NCBI GenBank assembly: GCA_015067125.1
Contig: SVNB01000034.1
Coordinates: 1 to 15,871, forward strand
Source: Oscillospiraceae bacterium
GTDB taxonomy: Bacteria > Bacillota > Clostridia > Oscillospirales > Ruminococcaceae
Direction of reading: 5' to 3'
DNA: 15,871 nucleotides
A model generated the notes under the pieces. That model was not told where the DNA came from and did no database searches. It was given only the letters and a program-made list of their open reading frames with translations. The translations under genes were made by a program, and so were the position numbers. Numbering within the stretch: the first letter of the stretch is position 1; each line of letters starts with the position of its first letter. Positions 1-7,812 of this stretch are shown here, piece by piece.

Positions 1-2258
1 CCAAAAAGCTTAAAAACATAGCTTTTTTGCTTGATGACGAACCGGTTATGGGCAAAGAACTTATGGAACTTGCAAAGCATCTTGCGGTGCAGACTTTCTG
101 TCCGCTTTTCGAGGCAGTAAAAGCCATGCTTCCGCCGGGGCTTAACTATAAACCGGTTTACAAATATTTTGCGGATTGCGAAGCTTCTGATGACGAAGAA
201 GAACAGCGTGTTATAAACTGGCTTAGAAAGCACAAAAACGGTGCCGAGGGAACAGCGGTAAACAAAGCATTTGGTTTTTCCGATTCCGCCTTTATTGATT
301 CCATGGCGGAGCGGGGAATTCTTAGGCGAGAAGAAAGCACAAAACGAAAAATCGGTGACGAAACCGAAAAAATGGCAAGGCTTTCTCAAAAGTATTACGA
401 AGCCGAAGAAAATGAAAAACCGCTTTTAAAAAAGCCCACGCCAAAACAAAAAGAAGTTATTGATTTTCTTGCCGAAGCAGGTTCCGCCTGCATAAAAGAG
501 ATAAGCTATTTTACCTCTGCGGGAAAAACCGTTGCCGAAGGCCTTGAAAAAAAAGGCGTGCTCGAATTTTTCGAGCAGGAAGCGTTCAGAAAACCGTATA
601 AAAACGGGGTGAACAGAAAAAATCCCGAAGAAATCGTTCTTTCGGAAGAACAGCAGGCGGCTTACGAAGGCATCGCAAAGCTTTGCGATGAAGAAAAAGG
701 CGGTACGGCACTGCTTTTTGGCGTTACAGGAAGCGGCAAAACCCAGGTTTTTATAAAACTTATTCAAAGAGAAGTGGAAAAGGGAAAACAGGTTATCCTT
801 ATGGTGCCGGAAATTTCTCTTACTCCCCAAATGATGAATAAATTTTTCGCCTTTTTCGGAGATTCCGTTGCGGTGGTGCATTCCGCCCTTTCTGCCGGAG
901 AACGCATTGACGAATGGAAGCGCATCGCAAGCGGAAAAGCAAAAATAATCGTTGGTACCCGTTCCGCGGTTTTTGCCCCGGCAAAAAATCTTGGGCTTAT
1001 TATTATGGACGAGGAACAGGAACAAAGCTATAAATCCGATCGTTCTCCGCGGTTCCATGCAAGAGAAGCCGCTTCTTTCCGCAGCAAAAAGCTGGGTATT
1101 CCGCTTTTGCTGGCTTCGGCAACGCCTTCCATAGAAACTTTTTATAAAGCGAAAAACGGAAAAATAAAGCTGTTCGAAATGACGGAAAGATACGGCGGCG
1201 CAAAACTTCCGGATTCTGTTATTGTTGATATGAAAAACGAAGTTCTTTCCGGCAGAACGGGCGTTTTAAGCGAAGCTCTGGCAGAAGAAATTCAGTATAA
1301 CCTTGATAATAACCTTCAATCCATTCTGCTTATGAACCGCAGAGGATACAATACTGTTGCAAGATGTGCCGAATGCGGTACTGTAAAAGAGTGCCCACGC
1401 TGCAACATTCCGCTTATCTATCACCGCGCAAACGGAAGGCTTATGTGCCATTATTGCGGCCACAGCGAACCGGCCACAATAAAATGCGATGCCTGCGGCA
1501 GCGAATACGTTATGTATTCCGGCTGCGGAACGCAAAAAGTGGAGGATGAAATAAAGTCGCAGTTTCCAAACGCAAGAATTTTGCGAATGGATCTGGATAC
1601 CACCATGGCAAAGTTCAGCCACGATAAGCATTTTGCGGATTTTGCCGCCGGTAAATACGATATTATGGTTGGTACCCAGATGGTTGCAAAGGGATTGGAT
1701 TTTCCGAACGTAACGCTGGTCGGCGTTCTTGCAGCGGATATGAGCCTTTACGGCGGAGATTACAGAAGCTACGAACGCACATTCGGCCTTTTAACCCAGG
1801 TAATCGGAAGATGCGGCAGGGCAAAGCTTGCTGGCAGGGCATATATACAGACGTATTCACCGGAGCACAGCGTAATAGAACTTTCCTGCGCGCAGGATTA
1901 CCGTATGTTTTACGAGGAGGAGATCATCAACCGCAAAGTGATGCTCTATCCGCCGTTCTGCTCCATGGGTTCTGTGCTTTTTTCCGGAACAAACGAAAAA
2001 CAGACAAGAGAAGCCGCGGTTGCTTTTTCAAAACTGCTTGAAGAAAAAGTGGCAAAAACAGAAATTCCCATAAGAATACTTGGCCCTACGCCTTCTCACG
2101 TTGCCAAAATCGCGGATAAATGGCGCTGGAAACTGATAGTAAAATACCGCCCGGACGGCGCGTTTTACAAAACTATGGGCGAAACCCTTAAAGAATTTTC
2201 AAAAAATAAAGAATTTGTTAAAATCGAGGTCATGGCTGACCCCTATGATATAAACTGA
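1..2258 (+). CDS. priA: Primosomal protein N' (PriA), replication restart helicase, 5' end outside the window
   Basis: PriA is a 3'-to-5' DNA helicase that recognises abandoned replication forks and reloads the replicative helicase. The frame is open to the first base and the opening residues (KKLKNIAFLLDDEPV) resemble the interior of the N-terminal DNA-binding domain, so roughly the first 50-100 residues are missing; the TTG at 27 is not a real start. Visible motifs are Walker A GVTGSGKT (720-743), the Walker B box as DEEQ rather than DEEH (1008-1019), and eight cysteines in four pairs (1365-1496) that form the two zinc sites inserted in the second helicase lobe. The end of the cysteine region reads SGCGTQK, where many relatives have GIGTQK. 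The stop lies 20 bases before the def start, which suggests co-transcription. Family assignment is secure. Confidence 0.97.
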   Translation, partial: KKLKNIAFLLDDEPVMGKELMELAKHLAVQTFCPLFEAVKAMLPPGLNYKPVYKYFADCEASDDEEEQRVINWLRKHKNGAEGTAVNKAFGFSDSAFIDSMAERGILRREESTKRKIGDETEKMARLSQKYYEAEENEKPLLKKPTPKQKEVIDFLAEAGSACIKEISYFTSAGKTVAEGLEKKGVLEFFEQEAFRKPYKNGVNRKNPEEIVLSEEQQAAYEGIAKLCDEEKGGTALLFGVTGSGKTQVFIKLIQREVEKGKQVILMVPEISLTPQMMNKFFAFFGDSVAVVHSALSAGERIDEWKRIASGKAKIIVGTRSAVFAPAKNLGLIIMDEEQEQSYKSDRSPRFHAREAASFRSKKLGIPLLLASATPSIETFYKAKNGKIKLFEMTERYGGAKLPDSVIVDMKNEVLSGRTGVLSEALAEEIQYNLDNNLQSILLMNRRGYNTVARCAECGTVKECPRCNIPLIYHRANGRLMCHYCGHSEPATIKCDACGSEYVMYSGCGTQKVEDEIKSQFPNARILRMDLDTTMAKFSHDKHFADFAAGKYDIMVGTQMVAKGLDFPNVTLVGVLAADMSLYGGDYRSYERTFGLLTQVIGRCGRAKLAGRAYIQTYSPEHSVIELSCAQDYRMFYEEEIINRKVMLYPPFCSMGSVLFSGTNEKQTREAAVAFSKLLEEKVAKTEIPIRILGPTPSHVAKIADKWRWKLIVKYRPDGAFYKTMGETLKEFSKNKEFVKIEVMADPYDIN

Positions 2259-2260
2259 AC

Positions 2261-2269
2261 GGAAAGGTG
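2261..2269 (+). promoter_or_regulatory. Ribosome binding site that fixes the def start
   Basis: GGAAAGGTG ends 9 bases before the ATG at 2279. The GTG inside it (2267) is in frame and would add four residues (MKNK), but it is part of the Shine-Dalgarno sequence itself, so ATG 2279 is the better start. Confidence 0.7.
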
Positions 2270-2278
2270 AAAAATAAA

Positions 2279-2752
2279 ATGGCATTAAGAAATATAGTAA
2301 AAGACGGTGACCCCATTCTTCGCAAAGTTTGCCGTCCGGTAGAAAAATTTGATGAAAAACTCTGGACTCTTCTTGACGATATGGCCGAAACCATGCACGA
2401 AGCAGACGGCGTTGGCATTGCCGGACCCCAGGTTGGTATTATGAGAAGAGTTTGCATTGTGGATTGCTATGATGAGGACGGAGTTATAGAACTGATAAAC
2501 CCCAAAATTGTTGCAACCGCCGGCGAGCAGACCGGCAACGAAGGCTGCCTTTCCTTCCCGGGAAAATGGGGTACTGTTACAAGACCCATGGCAGTAACCG
2601 TGCGTGCCCAGAACAGAAACGGCGAATGGTTCGAAATCAGCGGACGCGAGCTTAAAGCAAGAGCCTTCTGCCACGAAATCGACCACCTTAACGGCGTTTG
2701 CTTTGTGGATCTTGCAAAAGAAATAAGAGTGGAAACAGGCGAGGAAGAATAA
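2279..2752 (+). CDS. def: Peptide deformylase
   Basis: This metallo-hydrolase removes the formyl group from the N-terminal methionine of new proteins at the ribosome. All three deformylase motifs are present in the 157-residue product: motif 1 GVGIAGPQ (residues 44-51), motif 2 EGCLS (88-92, whose Cys90 binds the metal) and motif 3 HEIDH (132-136, two metal His and the catalytic Glu133). The start ATG 2279 gives the usual beginning MALRNIVKDGDP. The TAA stop shares its last base with the ATG of fmt (TAATG), so the two genes, which perform opposite halves of the formylation cycle, are probably translationally coupled. Length is normal for a compact bacterial deformylase. Confidence 0.97.
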   Translation: MALRNIVKDGDPILRKVCRPVEKFDEKLWTLLDDMAETMHEADGVGIAGPQVGIMRRVCIVDCYDEDGVIELINPKIVATAGEQTGNEGCLSFPGKWGTVTRPMAVTVRAQNRNGEWFEISGRELKARAFCHEIDHLNGVCFVDLAKEIRVETGEEE

Positions 2753-3684
2753 TGAAAGATATGCGCATTGTTTTTATGGGAACGCCGGATTTTGCTGCGG
2801 CGATCCTTAAAAGACTTATAGATACGGGCAGAAACGTGGTCGGCGTTTTTTCTCAGCCGGATAAACCCGTTGGCAGAAAACAGGTGATTATGCCCACTGC
2901 CACAAAAGCCCTTGCCATGGAATATAATATTCCGGTTTTTCAGCCGGCAAAGCTCCGGGACGGCGAAGCCCTTAAAATTATGCAGGAACTTAAACCGGAT
3001 CTGACCGTTGTTGCTGCATACGGAAAAATCCTGCCAAAAGATATTCTTGATGTGCCGCCCCTTGGCAACGTAAACGTCCACGGAAGTCTTCTTCCAAAAT
3101 ATCGCGGCAGCGCGCCTATTCAGTGGTCCGTAATAAACGGCGATGAAGTGACCGGCATTACCACCATGTATATGGCAGAAGGTATGGATACCGGCGATAT
3201 GATAATGAAGTTTGAACTTCCCATCGGCGAAAACGAAACCGCCGGAGAGCTTTTTGACCGCATGGCAGAGCTTGGAGCCGAATCCATTGAAAAGACTCTT
3301 GAACTTTTTGACAACGGTGAGGTAAAAGGAATTCCCCAGAACGACGAGGAAGCGACTTATGCTCCGATGCTCAAAAAAGAGATGGGCGAGATTGATTTTG
3401 GAAAAACCGCGGAAGAGATCCGCAACCTTGTTCGCGGACTTAATCCCTGGCCCACCGCTTACACTTTCCTTGACGGAAAAACCGTGAAAGTTCACGAAGC
3501 GGCAACCGCCGAAGGTTTTTGCGGAAGTGAAGGCGAGCTTCTTGACGGAAAAAGATTTATCGTCGGCTGCAAAAACGGCGCGGTGGAATTCATAACCGTG
3601 CAGCCGGAGGGAAAAAATAAAATGTCCGGAGCCGATTTTATCCGCGGCAGACGCCTTGAAAAGGGAACGATTTTCGGAAAATAA
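2752..3684 (+). CDS. fmt: Methionyl-tRNA formyltransferase
   Basis: The enzyme transfers a formyl group from 10-formyltetrahydrofolate to initiator methionyl-tRNA. The 310-residue product begins MKDMRIVFMGTPDFA, the typical formyltransferase opening. The catalytic triad seen in the family is present: Asn108 and His110 in NVNVHGSLLPKYRG and Asp146 in GMDTGD. The C-terminal half (about 205-310) is the tRNA-binding domain. I chose ATG 2752, which overlaps the def stop by one base and has the purine-rich GGCGAGGAAG just upstream. The in-frame TTG at 2698 would add 18 unsupported residues and lie deep in def. The next gene follows after 15 bases. Confidence 0.97.
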   Translation: MKDMRIVFMGTPDFAAAILKRLIDTGRNVVGVFSQPDKPVGRKQVIMPTATKALAMEYNIPVFQPAKLRDGEALKIMQELKPDLTVVAAYGKILPKDILDVPPLGNVNVHGSLLPKYRGSAPIQWSVINGDEVTGITTMYMAEGMDTGDMIMKFELPIGENETAGELFDRMAELGAESIEKTLELFDNGEVKGIPQNDEEATYAPMLKKEMGEIDFGKTAEEIRNLVRGLNPWPTAYTFLDGKTVKVHEAATAEGFCGSEGELLDGKRFIVGCKNGAVEFITVQPEGKNKMSGADFIRGRRLEKGTIFGK

Positions 3685-3699
3685 CTGCGAGGTGAAAAT

Positions 3700-4398
3700 A
3701 TGCCTTTTTATTACGGATTTGATATTTATTATATTATTCTGATTCTGCCGGCGCTTTTGTTCGGCCTTTGGGCACAAAGCCAGGTAAATTCCAGCTTTAA
3801 CAAATACAGCAGGGTTGGCACCATGCGCGGTATGACCGGCGCCCAGGCAGCGGAATATATTCTTAACCAGAACGGAATTTATGACGTGGAGGTGCGCCAT
3901 ATTTCCGGCAACCTTACGGATAACTTTAACCCGAAGAATAAAACCATAAACCTTTCGGACAGCGTTTATAACAGCACTTCCATAGCGGCGGTGGGCGTTG
4001 CCGCCCACGAAGCAGGCCACGCTGTTCAGCACGCGGTAAACTATAAACCCATCCGTATAAGAGAAATGATAATCCCCGTTACCCAGATAGGTTCCTGGCT
4101 TTATCTGCCCATAATCCTTGTGGGATTTATCTTTTCTTCCCAGTATCTTGTAAATCTTGGAATTCTTCTTTTTTCCACCCTTGCAATATTCCAGCTTGTA
4201 ACGCTTCCGGTGGAATTCAACGCTTCCAACAGGGCCATTGCCACACTTGAAGGCAGCGGAATACTTTACGGCGAAGAAATCACCGGAGCAAAAAAAGTGC
4301 TCCGTGCGGCGGCACTGACATACGTTGCGGCATTGGTTTCTTCTCTTGCGCAGCTTTTGCGCCTTGTGCTTATTTTTGGCGGCAGAAGAAAAGATTGA
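3700..4398 (+). CDS. YugP-like membrane zinc metallopeptidase
   Basis: This is an integral-membrane protein of the YugP / Zn_peptidase_2 family; its substrate is not known. The 232 residues show an N-terminal membrane segment (about 8-26), a soluble stretch with the zinc-protease motif HEAGH (103-107), two further membrane segments (about 131-147 and 150-170), the conserved PVEFNASNRA (170-179) whose Glu could be the third zinc ligand, and a final membrane segment (about 205-226) ending in a basic tail GGRRKD. The ATG at 3700 follows GAGGTG by four bases. It sits between fmt and rsmB with gaps of 15 and 28 bases, so it is probably part of the same transcript. Quality control of membrane proteins is a plausible role, but that is inference. 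Confidence 0.9.
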   Translation: MPFYYGFDIYYIILILPALLFGLWAQSQVNSSFNKYSRVGTMRGMTGAQAAEYILNQNGIYDVEVRHISGNLTDNFNPKNKTINLSDSVYNSTSIAAVGVAAHEAGHAVQHAVNYKPIRIREMIIPVTQIGSWLYLPIILVGFIFSSQYLVNLGILLFSTLAIFQLVTLPVEFNASNRAIATLEGSGILYGEEITGAKKVLRAAALTYVAALVSSLAQLLRLVLIFGGRRKD

Positions 4399-4426
4399 TT
4401 TTTGAAAACAAAAGGAGTTTTATTTT

Positions 4427-5743
4427 ATGGCGAACACAAGAACACTTGCGGTAAAAGCGCTTTTAAGAGTTAACGAAGGTGGCTTTTCAAATATCGTGCT
4501 CGATGCGCTGCTTTCCGGTGCTCAGCTTGAGCACCGTGACAGAGCGTTTGTTTCCGCGCTTTTTTACGGTGTTCTGGAACGCCGCATAACCCTTGATAAA
4601 ATAATAAAAAAATATTCCTCAAAGCCGCTGGATTCCCTTGAACCGGCGGTGCTGGAATGTCTGCGTATAGGCTTCTATCAGCTTATATATATGAATTCCG
4701 TACCGGATATGGCGGCGGCAAACGAAACAGTTGAAGCGGTAAAACAACTTGGCTTTGCAAAAGCTTCCGGTTTTGTAAACGGAATTATAAGGTCTTTTAT
4801 AAGGGACGGCAAAAAGTTCGATTTTTCCCGCCTTGATAAAATCGGCAGGCTTTCTGCGGAATATTCCGCGCCGATATGGCTCTGCAAAAAATGGTGCGGC
4901 GAATACGGCGATGAAAAAACAGAAGCGGCACTGCAAAAATCCCTTGGCGGCGCACCAATTTATGCCAGGGTGAACACAACAAAAACAAATCCAAAAGAGC
5001 TTATATCCGCCCTTGCGGAAGAAGGCGTAACCGCCGTGCTCACAGAAAATATTCCGGACTGCATAAAAATAAATTCCGCAGCGCCGCAAAGCACAAAAGC
5101 ATATAAAAAAGGCCTTTTTCACGTTCAGGATATTTCCAGCCAGCTTTGCGCAAAAGCGGTTGGTGCTCAAAAAGGCGAACGCGTGCTCGATGTGTGCTCG
5201 GCACCCGGCGGAAAGACTTTTACCGTTGCTCAGCTTATGGAAAACGAAGGAGAAATAGTCGCCTGCGACCTGCACCAAAAAAGAGCCGGTCTTGTTAAAG
5301 GCGGCGCGGAACGCCTTGGACTTTCGATAGTTCGGGCAAAGGCGAACGACGCTACTGTTTTCGATGAAAAACTCGGAACTTTTGAAAGGGTTCTTTGCGA
5401 CGTACCGTGTTCCGGTCTGGGCGTTATCCGCCGCAAGCCGGAAATCCGTTTTAAAGATCCGGCGGAAATTTCCGCACTTCCCAAAATTCAGTACAAAATC
5501 GCTTCCACCACCGCAAAATATCTTAAAGACGGCGGAACGATGATATATTCCACCTGCACCCTTTCCAAAGAAGAGAACGAGCAGGTGGTAAAACGTCTTA
5601 TCGAAGAAGACGGACTTTTGCCCTGCGAACTTCCGGAAGAAATTAAAAAATATTCCAAAGACGGTTATTCCGTAACCCTTATGCCCGGAGAAATCAATTC
5701 CGACGGTTTTTATTTCGCAAAATTAAGAAAGGAAGCAAAATGA
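4427..5743 (+). CDS. rsmB: 16S rRNA (cytosine-967-C5)-methyltransferase RsmB
   Basis: RsmB methylates C967 of 16S rRNA using S-adenosylmethionine. The 438-residue product has an N-terminal NusB-like RNA-binding domain (about 1-130) and a C-terminal methyltransferase domain. The domain shows the SAM-binding loop DVCSAPGGKT (255-264), the PC motif DVPCSG with Cys328 (needed to release product) and the catalytic Cys377 in YSTCT. Length matches the family. The start ATG 4427 is preceded by AAAGGAG at good spacing. The gene ends in ATGATG around 5740: its TGA stop overlaps the rlmN start by four bases, coupling two rRNA methyltransferases. Confidence 0.96.
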   Translation: MANTRTLAVKALLRVNEGGFSNIVLDALLSGAQLEHRDRAFVSALFYGVLERRITLDKIIKKYSSKPLDSLEPAVLECLRIGFYQLIYMNSVPDMAAANETVEAVKQLGFAKASGFVNGIIRSFIRDGKKFDFSRLDKIGRLSAEYSAPIWLCKKWCGEYGDEKTEAALQKSLGGAPIYARVNTTKTNPKELISALAEEGVTAVLTENIPDCIKINSAAPQSTKAYKKGLFHVQDISSQLCAKAVGAQKGERVLDVCSAPGGKTFTVAQLMENEGEIVACDLHQKRAGLVKGGAERLGLSIVRAKANDATVFDEKLGTFERVLCDVPCSGLGVIRRKPEIRFKDPAEISALPKIQYKIASTTAKYLKDGGTMIYSTCTLSKEENEQVVKRLIEEDGLLPCELPEEIKKYSKDGYSVTLMPGEINSDGFYFAKLRKEAK

Positions 5744-6804
5744 TGAAGGACCTGCGCTCTTTTACATACGAACAGCTTTGCGAAGAGGTAAAAGCTATGG
5801 GCCAGCCTGCATTCCGTGCAAAACAGATTTATTCCTGGCTGCACGAAAAAAGGGTTTTCGATTATTCGGAAATGACGAATCTTCCGGCGGCACTGCGCGA
5901 AAAACTTTCTGCGGAATATGCCCTTGCAAAGGTAAAAATAGAACGCCGGCTGGTTTCCAAAATCGACGGGACGGTAAAATATCTTTATTGCCTTGAAGAC
6001 GGCGAGCATGTCGAAGGCGTGCGTATGGCATACAAGCGCGGCGGAAGCCTTTGCATTTCCACTCAGTGCGGATGCAGAATGGGCTGCACTTTCTGCGCTT
6101 CCACTCTTACCGGCCTTTGCAGAAACCTTACCCCTTCCGAAATGCTTGCGGAAGTTTACCTTGCAGCAAAAGATGCGGAAGAGCACGGAGAAAAAATAGC
6201 TTCTCTGGTGCTTATGGGCATAGGCGAACCGCTGGATAACTTTGATAACGTGATGGATTTTCTTACCATACTTTCTTCCGATAACGGTTTTAACCTTGGT
6301 ATGCGGCATATTTCTCTTTCCACCTGCGGCCTTGTGGATAAAATTTATAAACTGGCGGAAAAAAAGCTTCAGCTTACTCTTTCCGTTTCGCTCCACGCGC
6401 CAAATGATGAGATCCGCAGAAGAACAATGCCCGTTGCAAAACGCTGGCCGATAGATGAACTTATAAAAGCATGCCGGGATTATTTTGATATTACCGGACG
6501 CCGCATTTCTTTTGAATATGCCCTTATTGACGGAGTGAACGACCAGCCGGAACACGCAATGGAACTTATAAAGCTTCTTAAGGGAATGGGCGCCCACGTC
6601 AATCTTATTCCCGTAAACAAAGTTAACGAAACCGGCTATAAACGCGGCAAGCGCGAATCTGTAGAAGCTTTTGCAAAACTTCTTAATGATAACGGACAAA
6701 ACGCCACAATCCGCCGCGAACTTGGCAGCGATATAAACGCCGCCTGCGGCCAGCTTAGAAGAAGCACCATAAAAACAGAAGCCGGAGGAACTCTTTTGGA
6801 ATAA
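5740..6804 (+). CDS. rlmN: Dual-specificity 23S rRNA A2503 / tRNA A37 C2-methyltransferase RlmN
   Basis: This radical-SAM enzyme places a methyl group on C2 of A2503 in 23S rRNA and on A37 of some tRNAs. In the 354-residue product the iron-sulfur motif CRMGCTFC has its cysteines at 112, 116 and 119. The two mechanistic cysteines correspond to Cys105 (SLCISTQ) and Cys336 (DINAACGQL), the latter being the methyl carrier in characterised RlmN. GIGEPLDN (160-167) is the usual SAM-proximal motif. The start is ATG 5740 or the adjacent ATG 5743; both overlap the rsmB stop. No terminator follows; a new promoter begins four bases after the stop. Confidence 0.96.
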   Translation: MMKDLRSFTYEQLCEEVKAMGQPAFRAKQIYSWLHEKRVFDYSEMTNLPAALREKLSAEYALAKVKIERRLVSKIDGTVKYLYCLEDGEHVEGVRMAYKRGGSLCISTQCGCRMGCTFCASTLTGLCRNLTPSEMLAEVYLAAKDAEEHGEKIASLVLMGIGEPLDNFDNVMDFLTILSSDNGFNLGMRHISLSTCGLVDKIYKLAEKKLQLTLSVSLHAPNDEIRRRTMPVAKRWPIDELIKACRDYFDITGRRISFEYALIDGVNDQPEHAMELIKLLKGMGAHVNLIPVNKVNETGYKRGKRESVEAFAKLLNDNGQNATIRRELGSDINAACGQLRRSTIKTEAGGTLLE

Positions 6805-6807
6805 AAT

Positions 6808-6836
6808 TTGACATATAAAGTAATAAGCGGTACAAT
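6808..6836 (+). promoter_or_regulatory. Strong vegetative (sigma A) promoter for the small gene-stp-prkC-rsgA unit
   Basis: TTGACA (6808-6813, perfect -35) is followed by exactly 17 bases and TACAAT (6831-6836, five of six -10 positions). Transcription should begin near 6843, leaving a leader of about 36 bases before the start codon at 6879. It is the best vegetative promoter match in the window and begins only four bases after the rlmN stop, so it probably adds transcripts on top of read-through from upstream. Confidence 0.85.
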
Positions 6837-6862
6837 AATCTAATAAGCAGATTTTTCTGAAA

Positions 6863-6870
6863 AAAGGAGG
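6863..6870 (+). promoter_or_regulatory. Ribosome binding site that fixes a TTG start
   Basis: AAAGGAGG is a near-perfect Shine-Dalgarno sequence. It is spaced 8 bases from the TTG at 6879, but 35 bases from the in-frame ATG at 6906, so TTG is the preferred start of the small gene. Confidence 0.75.
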
Positions 6871-6878
6871 CGGCGGTT

Positions 6879-7064
6879 TTGTATCACGTTGTTGAATATA
6901 TCAAAATGGCGGGAAGCATCCGCAAGGAAAAATATAAATCGCCGGAACCTCCGAACGAGGTTGCCAGACTGGTTACAAAAGGTTTTGATAACTGGAAGAT
7001 AGGCAGAGCCTGGAACTATTGGTTCCATAATTTTAAAGGAATCGGAAAAAGAGGTGAAGAATGA
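6879..7064 (+). CDS. Small 61-residue protein of unknown function, first gene of the stp-prkC unit
   Basis: I do not recognise this family. It is a real gene by context: a near-consensus promoter, an AAAGGAGG ribosome site 8 bases before the TTG start, an open frame of 62 codons, and a TGA stop just one base before the stp start, with the stp ribosome site lying inside its last codons. The product begins YHVVEYIKMAGS, is soluble, rich in Lys/Arg, Trp and Tyr (three Trp, with WKIGRAWNYWFHNF near the C-terminus), and has no cysteines, signal peptide or membrane segment. The basic, aromatic composition would suit binding to nucleic acid or another protein, but that is inference. An internal start at ATG 6906 would give 52 residues and lacks a ribosome site. 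Confidence 0.7.
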   Translation: MYHVVEYIKMAGSIRKEKYKSPEPPNEVARLVTKGFDNWKIGRAWNYWFHNFKGIGKRGEE

Positions 7065-7065
7065 T

Positions 7066-7797
7066 ATGCTGAAAGCTTTTGGAAGAACAGATACCGGCAA
7101 CATCCGCGAAAACAACCAGGACGATTTTAACTGCGGCGTTCTTGGCGAAGATGCTGTTTTTGCTGTGGTCTGCGACGGAATGGGCGGAGAAAAAGGCGGC
7201 AATGTTGCAAGCCGCACAGCCTGCGATATTGTTACCGACAGCGTAACCGCCGCCTATGGAAGCGGATTCGGCGATAACTCCATAAGAGGAATTCTTCAGA
7301 CTGCGGTAACGGCTGCAAACGTTTCTGTTTTCGACCGTTCCCAAAGAGATCCGGCTTTGCGTGGAATGGGCACAACCATTGTTGCGGCAATAGTGTGCGG
7401 CGGAACGGCACATATTGTTCATGCCGGCGACAGCCGCGCGTATTACGTTACAGAAAACGGAATCGAGCAGGTTACGAAAGATCATTCCGTTGTTCAGCTT
7501 CTTGTGGACAGAGGCGAAATTACCGCCGATGAAGCAAGATTTCATCCTAAAAAACACTTTATTACAAGAGCCCTTGGCGTTATGTCCATAATAGACCTTG
7601 ATTACTGCGAATTCCCGATAAAAGAAGGCGAAGCCATCGTGGTCTGCACGGACGGACTTTCCAACTATTTTTCCAATGCCGAGCTTTACGAAATGATAAA
7701 ATCCGCGGGATATTCCAAATGCGTGGATAAGCTTATTTCCGCCGCGAAAAAAGCCGGCGGAGCAGATAACATCACCGTTGTCTGCATAACCAGATGA
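7066..7797 (+). CDS. stp: PP2C-family Ser/Thr protein phosphatase, partner of PrkC
   Basis: This metal-dependent phosphatase (called PrpC in B. subtilis, Stp elsewhere) reverses phosphorylation by the kinase encoded next. The 243-residue cytosolic product carries the PP2C motifs in order: GRTDTGNIRENNQDD (6-20), CDGMGG (36-41) with metal-binding Asp37, GMGTT, HAGDSRAYY, CTDGLSNYF and the terminal GGADNITVV. The start ATG 7066 is 9 bases after GAGGTG; the GTG inside that site (7054) would add four residues and is less likely. The gene begins one base after the upstream small gene's stop and ends 15 bases before prkC, the classic phosphatase-kinase pair. Confidence 0.96.
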   Translation: MLKAFGRTDTGNIRENNQDDFNCGVLGEDAVFAVVCDGMGGEKGGNVASRTACDIVTDSVTAAYGSGFGDNSIRGILQTAVTAANVSVFDRSQRDPALRGMGTTIVAAIVCGGTAHIVHAGDSRAYYVTENGIEQVTKDHSVVQLLVDRGEITADEARFHPKKHFITRALGVMSIIDLDYCEFPIKEGEAIVVCTDGLSNYFSNAELYEMIKSAGYSKCVDKLISAAKKAGGADNITVVCITR

Positions 7798-7812
7798 TGC
7801 AGGAGGTTCCCG

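Noticed and set aside
2467..4032. A 521-codon open frame on the minus strand opposite def, fmt and the peptidase
   Set aside because: Same codon-bias shadow: it is aligned with the codons of fmt and the peptidase gene and lacks a sensible product or ribosome site.
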